The notes beneath the pieces were generated by a model. It searched no databases. It had not been told where the DNA came from and was given only the letters and a program-made list of their open reading frames with translations. Both the position numbers and the translations under genes were made by a program. A stretch of DNA of 64,000 nt, taken from assembly GCA_963801055.1 (NCBI GenBank), contig CAWDDE010000008.1:186001-250000 (forward strand). Direction: 5' to 3'. Of the stretch, positions 19,471 through 28,691 are shown piece after piece; position 1 is the stretch's first letter; each line of letters opens with the position of its first letter. This DNA comes from DASUPK01 sp963801055. GTDB taxonomy: Bacteria; Actinomycetota; Thermoleophilia; Solirubrobacterales; 70-9.

Positions 19471-20654
19471 CGAGCCGAGTACCAGAGCCAGCCGTCGTCG
19501 AGACGCCGGATCACGGCTTCGCTGAGGCGAATCGCGTCGGCGACCGTCCCGTAGTCGACGTTCTCGGGTGTGTCGGTCCTCCAGTGGTAGTTGGAGGGGT
19601 TCTTCCACTGGTTGCAGGAGGCGACCGAGACGCACTGGTAGCCGGCGGCCAGCGGGAAGATGCCGTCGGTCGCGTTGCGGAGCCGCAGGTTCGGGAAGAG
19701 CTCGATGCCGAGCCCCTCTGCAGTGGAGTCGAAAAGCTCGAGCGACTTGGCTGGGTACTCGTGCAGTTTCAACATCCCCTCGCCGCGCAGGACGAGGAGG
19801 TGCGGGGAGCCGATCGTGTCCAGGCAGAGAAAGAAGGTGCTGTGCACCGGCAGCTCCGCGGCGTGACGTTCCATGAAAAGGCCCATCCCCTCGCAGAGCG
19901 CCTCCTCGGAGGTGGAGAGCAAGAGGACCCGCGTGTTCTCCGGCGGACGCTCCGAGAGAGCCAGCGCGATCGCGAGCTGGGCGACGCAGCCAGTGCCGTT
20001 GTCGTTGGCGCCGGGCACGACGTCGCCGGATCCGATGTGCGCCATGAACGCCGCCGTGCCCGCCGAGACGAGGGTCCCCAGCCCAGTCAGGCGACGGCTG
20101 CCCAGCACTGCACCGGCGGCGATCAGCGCCGGCCCGGCCACCGTCGGCCACATCAGCGGCGGGCTGGTGTCGTTCTGCTCGAACACCCAGGGTGCCATCT
20201 CCCCGACGGCTCGCGTGATCGCCGGGTTGAAGAAGAAGGCCGTATGCGCTGAGTCGTGGTGCGCCATGACGACGATCGTGCGCTCGGCGTCAGGCGGACC
20301 GAGCTCGCCGAGCACGTGATGGACAGCTGCGCGAGGGGAGCAGCCGCCGGAACCGCCGTCGCCCCGGGGGCAGCTCGTCGGCGATCAGCGCCGCCGCCGT
20401 CGCACCCGTGGCGGCGGCGATGGCCCTGCTCAGCGGGCCGCCCCGGCGGGCGGCAAGGCCGGCGAGCGCGCCGGCGCCGGCAAGCAGGCCGATCGGCCAC
20501 CAGAAGGCCCCGTTCGCCTCGGACTCCTCTTCGATCCGCACATTGCGCGCACCCGCGTCTCGCAGCTGACCCGCGAGCCATTCCGCGGCGCGGCGCTCCC
20601 CGGGGACGCCGAGGGCCGCTCGATCGAGCAAAGCTCGTCGAGGCGCTCCTGCAT
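19464..20654 (-). CDS. M28-family zinc aminopeptidase-like membrane protein (frameshifted)
   Basis: Co-catalytic zinc peptidase of the M28 fold. Ligand positions are visible: MAHHDSAHTAFFF, GANDNGTGCVAQLAIALALS, LLSTSEEALCEGMG (catalytic Glu pair), FFLCLDTIGSPHL and the final His in NPSNYHWRTDTPENVDYG. A hydrophobic pair near residue 50 (WWPIGLLAGAGALAGLAARR) and another inside the domain suggest membrane attachment. ATG 20654; shifts near 20600 and 20330 are needed. The frame as given remains open to 19152, but similarity ends at SARYGR; beyond it the frame is antisense of the DUF2277 gene, so I stop there. The exact 3' end is uncertain. Confidence 0.65.
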
Positions 20655-20727
20655 CCAGGCCGCGTCGGGCGGGCTCGAGATTCCTGCTAGGGCCTCCGCG
20701 GCGATCCCGGAAAGCTACGCTCAATGG

Positions 20728-21909
20728 ATGGCCGGCGGCGGCGTCACGCTGTTTCGCGTCCGCGGAATCAGGATCGCTGTGGACTTCTCCTGGTTCATCG
20801 TCCTCTTCCTGATCATCTTCTGGCTCTCGGGCTTCTACCGCGACGTGCTCAACGCGGCGGACGGAGACTCGACCCCCTATCTGCTTGCCGTGGCCAGCGC
20901 CGCGCTCTTCTTCGCCTCGATCCTCTTGCACGAGCTGGGCCACGCGTTCGTGGCGATTCGCAATGGAATCGGCGTCTCCGCGATCACGCTCTGGATGTTC
21001 GGCGGCGTCGCCCGCCTGGAGAAGGACTCCGATACCCCGGGGACCGAGTTCAAGGTCGCCATCGCGGGGCCCCTGGTCACCGCCGCGATCGTCGTCGTCT
21101 GCGCCGTGCTGGGGCTGCTGCTCGCCGGGGGCGACGAGGTCCGCCACGCCGCCCTGACCCAGCAGGACACGCAGACCTCCGGCGTCGCGGCCATGGTCGT
21201 CTGGCTCGGCAGCATCAATCTTCTCGTTCTGCTCTTCAATCTGGTCCCCGCTTTCCCGCTCGACGGGGGCAGGATCGCCCGGGCGATCGCCTGGTGGCGC
21301 ACCGGGAGCCGCACTACAGGAACGCGCTTCGCGGCGACGCTCGGCGAGTGGTTCGGCCTCTTCCTGATCCTCGCCGGCCTCGGCTTCTTCGTGGTCTACC
21401 TGGGGGACTTCCTCGGCGGCATCTGGCTCGCCTTCGTCGGCTTCATCCTGCGCGGCGCGGCCAAGTCGGCGATCGCGCAGACGGAGATCACCAGCCGGAT
21501 CGAGGGAATCTCCGTCGCAGACGTGATGGACCGGGACCCGGTCGCGATCCCGGAGGGCGCCTCCATCGAGCAGGCCCTCGACGAGTACTTCCTGCGCTAT
21601 CGCTCGCCGTGGTTCCCGGTGGTGGACGCCGCGCAGCGGTTCATCGGACTGGTGGATCGCGGAGCTGCCGACAACGTGCCGGCGGTCGAGCGGACCTCCG
21701 CGATGGTTCGCGACGTCCTCGCCCGCGACAGCGGCACCATCACGGTGCGCGAGGACGAGCCGCTCGAGTCGGTGCTCGGCAATGAGGCACTACGCCGCCT
21801 CGGCGCCGTGATCGCCACCGATGCCGACGGACACATTCGCGGTGTCCTCACGATCGACGCCATCGGACAGGCCCTGCGACCGCAGACCCCCGGCACGCCT
21901 GCCGCCTAG
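20728..21909 (+). CDS. M50 site-2 protease family membrane metalloprotease with CBS pair
   Basis: Intramembrane zinc protease. The active-site motif LHELGHAFVAI lies at residues ~70-80 in a membrane helix, and the second ligand site is NLVPAFPLDGGRIARAIAWW. Six or so hydrophobic helices precede a C-terminal pair of CBS domains (~250-385: VADVMDRDPVAIPEGASIEQ ... VRDVLARDSGTITVREDEPL), which usually bind adenylates and regulate activity. 393 residues, typical of the bacterial SpoIVFB-like/CBS subgroup. Intact. These proteases cleave membrane-bound anti-sigma or signalling proteins; the target here is unknown. It lies 37 bases before sdhA. Confidence 0.9.
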   Translation: MAGGGVTLFRVRGIRIAVDFSWFIVLFLIIFWLSGFYRDVLNAADGDSTPYLLAVASAALFFASILLHELGHAFVAIRNGIGVSAITLWMFGGVARLEKDSDTPGTEFKVAIAGPLVTAAIVVVCAVLGLLLAGGDEVRHAALTQQDTQTSGVAAMVVWLGSINLLVLLFNLVPAFPLDGGRIARAIAWWRTGSRTTGTRFAATLGEWFGLFLILAGLGFFVVYLGDFLGGIWLAFVGFILRGAAKSAIAQTEITSRIEGISVADVMDRDPVAIPEGASIEQALDEYFLRYRSPWFPVVDAAQRFIGLVDRGAADNVPAVERTSAMVRDVLARDSGTITVREDEPLESVLGNEALRRLGAVIATDADGHIRGVLTIDAIGQALRPQTPGTPAA

Positions 21910-21946
21910 GAACGGCCGCCAGGACGCGCTTTATAGGATCGGTGTC

Positions 21947-23633
21947 GTGCCGGACTATGACGTCTTGGTGATCGGGGCGGGCCTCGCGGGACAGCGGGCC
22001 GCGCTCGCCGCGGCCGAGCAGGGGGTCTCGGTCGGCATCATCAGCAAGGTCCACCCCGTCCGCTCGCACTCCAACGCCGCCCAGGGCGGCATCAACGCGG
22101 CTCTGCAGGAGGACGACAGCTGGGAGTCGCACGCCTTCGACACCGTCAAGGGCTCGGACTACCTCGCCGACCAGGACGCGGTCGAGATCATGTGCAAGGC
22201 CGCGCCGGAGGAGCTGCTGCACCTCGAGCACCTCGGCGTCACCTTCCACCGCAACGAGGAGGGCAAGCTCGGCACCCGCGCCTTCGGCGGTGCCTCGGCG
22301 GCGCGCACCTACTACGTCGCCGACATCACCGGCCAGGCGATCATGCACACCCTCTACGAGCAGCTCATGAAGTACTCGGAGGAGGTCACGCGCTACGAGG
22401 AGTAGTTCACCACCGGCCTCGCCCTCGACGACGACGGCAACTGCGTCGGGGCGATCTGCCGCAACGTCAAGGACGGCTCGATGGATCACTTCGGCGCCAA
22501 GGCGGTGATCCTCGCGACCGGCGGCAACGGCCAGATCTGGCATCCGACCACCAACGCGCTGATCTGCACCGGCGACGGCATCGCCCAGGCCTACCGGGTC
22601 GGGGCGAAGCTGATGGACATGGAGATGGTCCAGTACCACCCCACAACGCTGGCCGGAAAGGGCTTCCTGATCACCGAAGGGGCGCGCGGCGAGGGCGCGC
22701 ACCTGCTGAACGCCAACGGCGAGCGCTTCATGGAGAAGTACGCGCCTAACAAGATGGAGCTCGCCTCCCGCGACGTCGTCTCGCGTGCCGAGCAGACCGA
22801 GATCAACGAGGGCCGCGGCTTCCCCGACGGCACGGTCGCCCTCGACATCACGGTCGTGCCCCGCAAGCGGATCCACGAGGCGCTCCGCGAGATCGTCCTG
22901 GTCGGTCGCGACTTCGCCGGCGTCGACATCACCAAGGAGCCGATCCACATCAAGCCGGGCAACCACTACATCATGGGCGGGGTGAAGACGGACAACGAGG
23001 GCCGCACGAACATCCCCGGCCTTTACGCAGCCGGCGAGGTCGCCTGCGTCTCGGTCCACGGCGGCAACCGCCTCGGCGCCAACTCCCTGCTCGACACCCT
23101 GATCTTCGGCCGCCGCTCCGGCGTCGACGCGGCCGACCGCGCGAAGGGGCGCGACCAGACCCACGTCTCGCACGCCCTACTGCACGATCAGGAGGCGCAG
23201 GTCGCCGAGATCGTGGGTCGCCCGAAGGGATCGCGGCGCGTGTCCGAGATCCGCAAGGAGCTCGGGGAGACGATGGACTCGAAGGTCGCCGTCTTCCGGG
23301 ACGCCGACGGCCTCAACGAGGCGCTCGAGACCGTCAGGCGCCTGAAGGACGAGTACGAGAGCTGCTACATCGACGACAAGGGCTCCGTCTTCAACCAGGA
23401 CGTGCTCGGCGCGCTCGAGCTCGGCTACATGCTCGACTGCGCGGAGTGCACCTGCATCGCCGCCATCCACCGGACCGAGAGCCGCGGCGCGCAGTTCCGC
23501 ACCGACTTCCCCGAGCGGAATGACGAGGAGTGGCTCAAGCACATCGACCTGACCCGCACGGACGACGGCCCCGAAGATCAGCTACTCGGAGGTGACGATC
23601 ACGCAGTGGGAGCCGCAGGAGCGGACCTACTGA
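21947..23633 (+). CDS. sdhA: succinate dehydrogenase/fumarate reductase flavoprotein subunit
   Basis: FAD-bearing catalytic subunit that interconverts succinate and fumarate. Starts at GTG 21947 (PDYDVLVIGAGLAGQRAALA, Rossmann loop). Shows the FAD-histidine region HPVRSHSNAAQGGINAA, the substrate region MEMVQYHPTTLAGKGFLITE and GARGEGAHLLN, and the C-terminal VSVHGGNRLGANSLLDTLIF. Two defects: TAG at 22403-22405 replaces a Trp codon (EE-stop-FTTGLAL; related enzymes have EW here), and an extra C near 23570 shifts the last 20 codons, which otherwise read KISYSEVTITQWEPQERTY. About 561 residues. First gene of an sdhA-B-E operon with no cytochrome b subunit. Confidence 0.92.
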
Positions 23634-23648
23634 TGGGTGAGAGAGTGG

Positions 23649-24848
23649 ATGGCTGAGTTCACGCTCAAGGTGAGGCGCTTCAAGCCCGAGGAGCGCGAGG
23701 GCCCCTACTGGGAGAGCTTCGACGTCGACCTCGACCCGACGCTGTCGGTCCTCGACGGCCTCCTGCAGGCGAAGGACCGCGAGGACGGCTCCCTCGCCGT
23801 CCGCTGCTCGTGCCGCGCGGCGATCTGCGGCTCGTGCGGGGTGAAGATCAACGGCCAGTCGACGCTCGCCTGCAAGACGATGCTCGAGGAGGCACAGTCG
23901 TACGCCGAGAGCCACGCCGTCGGCGCCCAGGCCGGCGGGGACAAGACCGAAACGAGCAGCATCGGCAAGCCGGCGATCGTGGTCGAGCCGATGGGGAACA
24001 TGCCGGTGATCAAGGACCTGGTCACCGACATGGAGTCGACCCACTGGACGAAGATCCGCCGGGTCACTCCGTGGCTGCTCCCGGAGGGCGATCCGCCGGA
24101 GCGCGAGTACATCGTCCCGCCCGAGTCGATGATCGACGTCACCCAGTCGATGGCCTGCATCCAGTGCGGCGCCTGCGTCTCCGCCTGCCTCTCGATGGAG
24201 GCCGACCCGGACTTCATCGGGCCCGCGGCGCTCGCCAAGGCCTACCGCTTCGTCGGCGACCCGCGCGACGCGGAGACCAAGGAGCGCCTCTACGACCTCG
24301 CCCAGGACCCGCACGGGATCTACGACTGCACGCACTGCTTCTCGTGCATCGACGCCTGCCCGAAGGGGGTCGCCCCGATGGACCAGATCATGCGGCTGCG
24401 CCGCGCGGCGGGCAACGAGGGCATCGTCGACCAGAACCACGGCCACAACCACGAGGAGGCCTTCACCAGGATCATCGAGAAGAAGGGCACGCTCGACGAG
24501 GCGGAGCTCCTGCAGGAGTCCTACGCGCCCGGGCATCAAGGGCAAGCTGATCCCGGAGCACGGGGCGGTCAAGGGCCTGGTCGAGTCGCTTCCCACCGCG
24601 ATCCGCGGCATCAAGACGGGCAAGATGCGCTCGCTGCCGAAGCTGATCCCCGGCGTCCACCACAAGCTCCCGGGCGACGCGCAGAGACCACGTCAGCGGA
24701 TCTACGCCCACGCCGAGGACCACCAGGTGGAGCTCAACCTCTACATCCGCGGCGAGGAGGCCGAGGCAGGACGAGTCCGTGCCCGAGGCGGAGGCGGTGC
24801 CGGAGGCCGAGATCGCAGCCGGAGCCCGACGAGAGGCGACCGGAATGA
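23649..24848 (+). CDS. sdhB: succinate dehydrogenase iron-sulfur subunit
   Basis: Electron-transfer subunit with a plant-type [2Fe-2S] N-terminal domain (CSCRAAICGSCGVKINGQST ... AC at residues ~57-78) and a C-terminal ferredoxin domain with two clusters (CIQCGACVSACLSM and CTHCFSCIDACPKG). Beyond the usual ~250 residues it has a C-terminal extension (IKGKLIPEHGAVKGLVESLP, then acidic DESVPEAEAVPEAEIA), which fits the SdhB of type E complexes. Shifts near 24533, 24768 and 24812 restore one frame ending in TGA at 24848, which overlaps the next ATG (ATGA). ATG 23649 is the likely start. Confidence 0.85.
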   Translation: MAEFTLKVRRFKPEEREGPYWESFDVDLDPTLSVLDGLLQAKDREDGSLAVRCSCRAAICGSCGVKINGQSTLACKTMLEEAQSYAESHAVGAQAGGDKTETSSIGKPAIVVEPMGNMPVIKDLVTDMESTHWTKIRRVTPWLLPEGDPPEREYIVPPESMIDVTQSMACIQCGACVSACLSMEADPDFIGPAALAKAYRFVGDPRDAETKERLYDLAQDPHGIYDCTHCFSCIDACPKGVAPMDQIMRLRRAAGNEGIVDQNHGHNHEEAFTRIIEKKGTLDEAELLQESYAPGHQGQADPGARGGQGPGRVASHRDPRHQDGQDALAAEADPRRPPQAPGRRAETTSADLRPRRGPPGGAQPLHPRRGGRGRTSPCPRRRRCRRPRSQPEPDERRPE

Positions 24849-25767
24849 GCGATATGAAGCTCGCCTACTGGCCGGGCTGCGTGTCAGCCGCGGCTTCACG
24901 CCCGAGCTGCACGGCTCGATGGCGCTGGTGGCCGACCGCCTCGGCATCGAGCTGGTCGAGCTCGACCGCGCCAACTGCTGCGGCGCCGGGCGTGATCGCC
25001 GAGCACAACCAGGAGCTGGCCGACACCCTGAACGCCCGCACCTTCGCCCTCGCCCAGCAGACCGGCCTGCCGATGATGAACATCTGCTCGACCTGCCAGG
25101 GCGCCCAGTCGGAGTGCCAGCAGCGCCTGCGCGACTCCGAGTACCGCTCCCACATCAACGAGACGCTCGCCGAGGAGGGTCTCTCCTACGATCCCGAGGG
25201 CTTCTCCAACAAGAACTTCCTCTGGGTGCTGGTCGAGGACTACGGGCTCGATCGGCTCTCCGAGCAGGTGACCCGGCCGCTCGGCGGGCTCGCGGGTCGG
25301 CCCCTTCTACGGCTGCTACATCCTCCGGCCCAAGCACCGCCTCGGCTACGAGGAGCATCCCGAGCGGGACCTCTACCTCGACCGGCTGATCGAGGCGCTC
25401 GGCGGCGAGGTCGTCCAGTACGACGGCGCGCGCAAGTGCTGCGGCTTCCCGATCATCACGATGGCGCGCGAGGTCTCGCTGCGCCAGGCCGGCACGCACG
25501 TCGGCGACGCGCTCGACGCGGGCGCCGACTGCCTGGTCACCCCCTGCCCGCTCTGCCACCTCAACCTCGACATGCAGCAGCCCGAGGCCGCCAAGGTCGT
25601 CAACCGCGACCTCGGGCTGGCGGTGCTGCATCTCCCCCAGCTCGTCGGCCTCGCGCTCGGCTTCGAGCCCAAGCAGCTCGGCATGACCAAGCACATCGCT
25701 TCGACCGAGTGGGTCGAGCAGCGGCTGCGAGCCCGTACCGCGCGCGTGGATCGCTGCGGGGCCGTGA
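24845..25767 (+). CDS. CCG-domain subunit, HdrB/SdhE-like (type E succinate dehydrogenase)
   Basis: Cys-rich protein with two CCG domains of the heterodisulfide reductase B type. Begins MSDMKLAYWPGCVS, then NCCGAG and CSTCQGAQSECQQRL, and in the second half FYGCYILRPKHRLGYEEHPE, KCCGFPIITMAREVSLRQAG and TPCPLCHLNLDMQQPE. Each domain binds a [4Fe-4S]-type cofactor. In SdhABE complexes of archaea, Wolinella and Campylobacter this protein replaces the heme-bearing anchor and passes electrons to the quinone pool. About 305 residues after correcting shifts near 24888, 24990, 25297 and an extra G at 25758 that restores the TGA overlapping the next GTG. The role of a membrane contact here is not visible. 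Confidence 0.8.
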
Positions 25768-26064
25768 GCCGACCGTCGAGCGGAGCGGCCGCGCATGCGC
25801 TCGAGGAGGCGATCGAGGAGCTCAGGCAGCGCCTGACGCTGGTCGAGGCGCGGCTGGAGCAGCTCTTCGAGCACCTCGATCTCGCGCCGCTCGCGCGCCG
25901 GCCGAGCAGCCGGAGCGGAGCTCGACCCGAACGAGGACCCCGAGATCCAGGACCTCCTGGCGAAGGGGAACAAGGCCCAGGCGGTGAAGCGCTACCGGGA
26001 GCTCACTGGCGTCGGCATCGCCGAGGCCCAGCAGGCGATCGACAGCGCCCAGGCCGGTGGCTGA
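25764..26064 (+). CDS. L7/L12 C-terminal-domain-like small protein
   Basis: About 100 residues: an N-terminal charged coiled helix (ALEEAIEELRQRLTLVEARL), a Pro/Glu-rich linker, and a C-terminal motif EIQDLLAKGNKAQAVKRYRE, LTGVGIAEAQQAIDSAQ that mimics the ribosomal L7/L12 C-terminal fold (K-A-x-K..T-G-x-x-x-A-x). Proteins with this tail occur in actinobacteria with no known role. GTG 25764 overlaps the stop of the sdhE-like gene, so it is co-translated with the SDH operon. Frame corrections are needed near 25900. A ribosome-linked or complex-assembly function would be a guess only. Confidence 0.6.
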
Positions 26065-26109
26065 GTCCTTGCGCTGAGAGCGACTCACCGGCGCTAGCGT
26101 CGGCAGGCC

Positions 26110-27461
26110 ATGGCCTCGACCGATCCGCCGGAGACCCAGCACCGGATCAAGGTACGGATCCTCCTAGTTCTCGCTTCGATCTTCGCCTTCCTGGCGATCT
26201 TCACCAGCTGGGTGGACCGTCAGGCCCTTGACACGAACGAGTGGGTCGAGCACGAGCGGCAAGCTGCTGGAGGACAAGGCGATCTCGGACGCGGTCGCGA
26301 CCTACGCCGTCGACGAGCTCTACGCGAACGTCGACGTCACGGCGGTGGTCAAGCAGCGGCTGCCCGAAGACCTTCAGCCGTTCTCGGCCCCGGTCGTCGG
26401 CGGGCATTCGGCAGTTCGCCACGCAGGCGGCTCAGCAGGCGATCCAGTCGCCGCGGGTACAGCAGGCCTGGAAGCGACGCGAACCGGATCGCCCACCGCC
26501 AGCTGGTCTCGATCCTGAAGGGAGACAACGAAGTCGTCTCGAGCCAGAACGGCAAGGTCGTGCTCGACCTGCGGCCCCTGGTCCTTCAGCTCGCCGACCG
26601 GATCGGGCTGAAGAAGCAGCTCAACGACCGAGCTGCCGCCGGACGTCGGGCAGCTCGAGGTCGCCGACTCGAAGGATCTCGACACCGCACGGACGGTCGT
26701 GAAGATCATCGAGGGGCTCGCCTGGCTGTTCACCTTCGGCAGCCTGGCGCTCTTCGGGCTCGCGGCCTACCTGGCGAAGGGGCGCCGCTGGATGGTCGTG
26801 CTCGGCTACGGCCTCGGCCTGATCGCCGCCGGACTGGCCGCGATCGTCGGTGCGGGGCGCGCTGAAGGGGCTCTTCGTCGACTCGCTCGCCAAGACGGAG
26901 GCCGCCGACGTCCCAGCCGAGCACGCCTGGGACATCGGCACCTCGCTGCTGCAGAGCATCGCGACGACCGTGATCATCTACGGCGTCCTCTTCGTCATCG
27001 CGGCGTTCCTGGCCTCGCCGGCACGATCCGCGATCGGGGTCCGCCGCGCGATTGCACCGACGCTGCGCGAGCGGCTGGGGTCGTCTGGTCCGTCTTCGCG
27101 GCGGCGGCTCTGATCGCCCTGATCGTCTGGCCGCCCGCCGGGACGCGGCAGCTGGTCCTCACCGCTGCTGCTGATCGCGCTGGCGGGCGTCGGGCTCGAG
27201 GCTCTGCGTCGAAAGACCCTGCGCGAGTTCCCGGGCGCGCAGCCGGGCGACTGGGTCTGGTCGATGCGCGAGCGCGTCGGGCACGCGAGCACCGAGGCGG
27301 CCCGACGGGTCGGCCTGGCGATCAGGGGGCTGACCGACGACGACCGCCACCCGGACGACGCCAAGCTCGATCGGCTGGAGCGGCTCGGCGAGCTGAAGGA
27401 GAAGGGCGTGCTGACGGCGACGGAGTTCCGCGAGGAGAAGAAGAAGATCCTCAGCGCGTAG
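26110..27461 (+). CDS. multi-pass membrane protein with C-terminal SHOCT domain (frameshifted)
   Basis: Unknown function. N-terminal membrane helix (ILLVLASIFAFLAIFTSWVD), an extracytoplasmic region with helical repeats (LLEDKAISDAVATYAVDELY, VLDLRPLVLQLADRIGLKKQ), then three or four hydrophobic helices (LAWLFTFGSLALFGLAAYLA, WSVFAAAALIALIVWPPAGT) and a cytosolic SHOCT domain at the end (KLDRLERLGELKEKGVLTAT, EFREEKKKI). Start ATG 26110, stop 27461. At least seven shifts break the frame (near 26245, 26400, 26475, 26630, 26860, 27085, 27170), the densest in the window. Corrected length ~445 residues. The layout matches conserved membrane proteins of soil actinobacteria. The gene overlaps the end of the convergent antiporter by 11 bases. 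Confidence 0.6.
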
Positions 27462-28656
27462 CGGCCGCCGCCGCCCGGCGCTCGATCCAGCGCGTCCCGA
27501 CGTGTCGGTGAGCCCGTGGACGGCGATCGAGGCGAGGATGACGAACGCCGCCGTCTCGAAGATCAGAGTGGCGTCGTTCGACATCGGAGTTGAGTACCAG
27601 CACCGCGAACAGGATCCCCGACACGCCCTTCGGGCCGAACCAGGCGATGAATGCCCTGGTGCGGAGCCGGCAGTGACACCCGCACGAATGAGAGGGCGAT
27701 CGCCAACGGGCGCGCGATCAGCAGCGCGAAGGCGATGAAGGCGACCAGCAGGCGGGACGGTGCTCGTGGTAACCCGGTGGCGACGATCAGCCCGCCGAAG
27801 GCGAAGAAGGTCAGCACCTGGAGGATCGAGCTGACGTTCTCGCTGAAGACGACGAAGTCGTCGGCGATGTCGTGATCCGCCGCCGCCAGCGAGATCCCGC
27901 AGACGAAGGCGGCGATCAATCCGTTCCCGAAGGTGACGTCTGCGATGCCGTACGCGAGCAGGCCGACGCCGAGCGCGTAGATGCCCTCGTAGCGCCGCAC
28001 GATGCCGCCGCCGGGGAGGTGGTGAGTGAGGCGTCCGGCACCCAGCCCGAGGAGCACCCCGAGCACGGCGCCGAAGGCCGCCTCCCCGATCAGCTTCGCG
28101 GCCTCGCTGCCGGCATCGCCGCCGGGCGAGGCGAAGATGATGAAGACGAGGACGAACGGGAGCGCAAGGCCGTCGTTGAGACCCGACTCCAGGTTGAGCG
28201 CGTGCCGCACCGAGGTGGGCACCCGCTGCGAAGTGACGACCGACGCAGGTGACCACAGGGTCCGTAGCGCGAGAGAACCGACCCGAGCAGGAACGCCTCC
28301 GCCCAGCCGAGCTCGGAGAAGAGCAGCTTCGCCGCCAGCGCCAGCAGGACCAGTGTGAGCGGCATGGCAATCAGCAGCGCGCGTACCACCGGGCCCCAGT
28401 GCACGACGAGCAGCTCCCGCTCGACGAAGAGCCCGTCCGAGAACAGGGTGACGATCAGCGCCAGCAGGAAGAGGTGGACGACTGTCGTGTCGGATCCGTC
28501 GACATGGATCGCACCCGCCTCGGCCAGGATCAGCCCGGCCGCGACCGAGAGCACGGAGATCGACAGCACCGTGCCACGCATCAGGCCCGACAACGCGGCC
28601 GCCACCGCGAGCAACGCCCCGCTGTAGAGAAGCGCCTCCCCGAACCCAACGTCCAT
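27451..28656 (-). CDS. CPA1-type sodium/proton antiporter (frameshifted)
   Basis: Inner-membrane cation:proton antiporter. About 12 hydrophobic helices are seen: GEALLYSGALLAVAAALSGL, HLFLLALIVTLFSDGLFVER, LLIAMPLTLVLLALAAKLLF. The family motif near the ion site is ESGLNDGLALPFVLVFIIF; later helices are AAFGAVLGVLLGLGAGRLTH, GLLAYGIADVTFGNGLIAAF and AFIAWFGPKGVSGILFAVLV. Shifts near 28265, 27680, 27590 and 27510 are needed. ATG at 28656; the end TGA at 27451 overlaps the SHOCT gene end. About 400 residues, the normal CPA1 length. It probably serves pH and sodium homeostasis. Confidence 0.7.
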
Positions 28657-28691
28657 GCCGGGCTTATACAGAGTCCCTAGTTAGCGGCGAC

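Noticed and set aside
22403..22405. Amber codon recoded as an amino acid in sdhA
   Set aside because: No other in-frame TAG in conserved genes and no nearby element; a simple base change from TGG explains it.
21848..23173. 441-residue minus-strand open frame opposite sdhA
   Set aside because: Shadow frame; sdhA is clearly coding on the plus strand.
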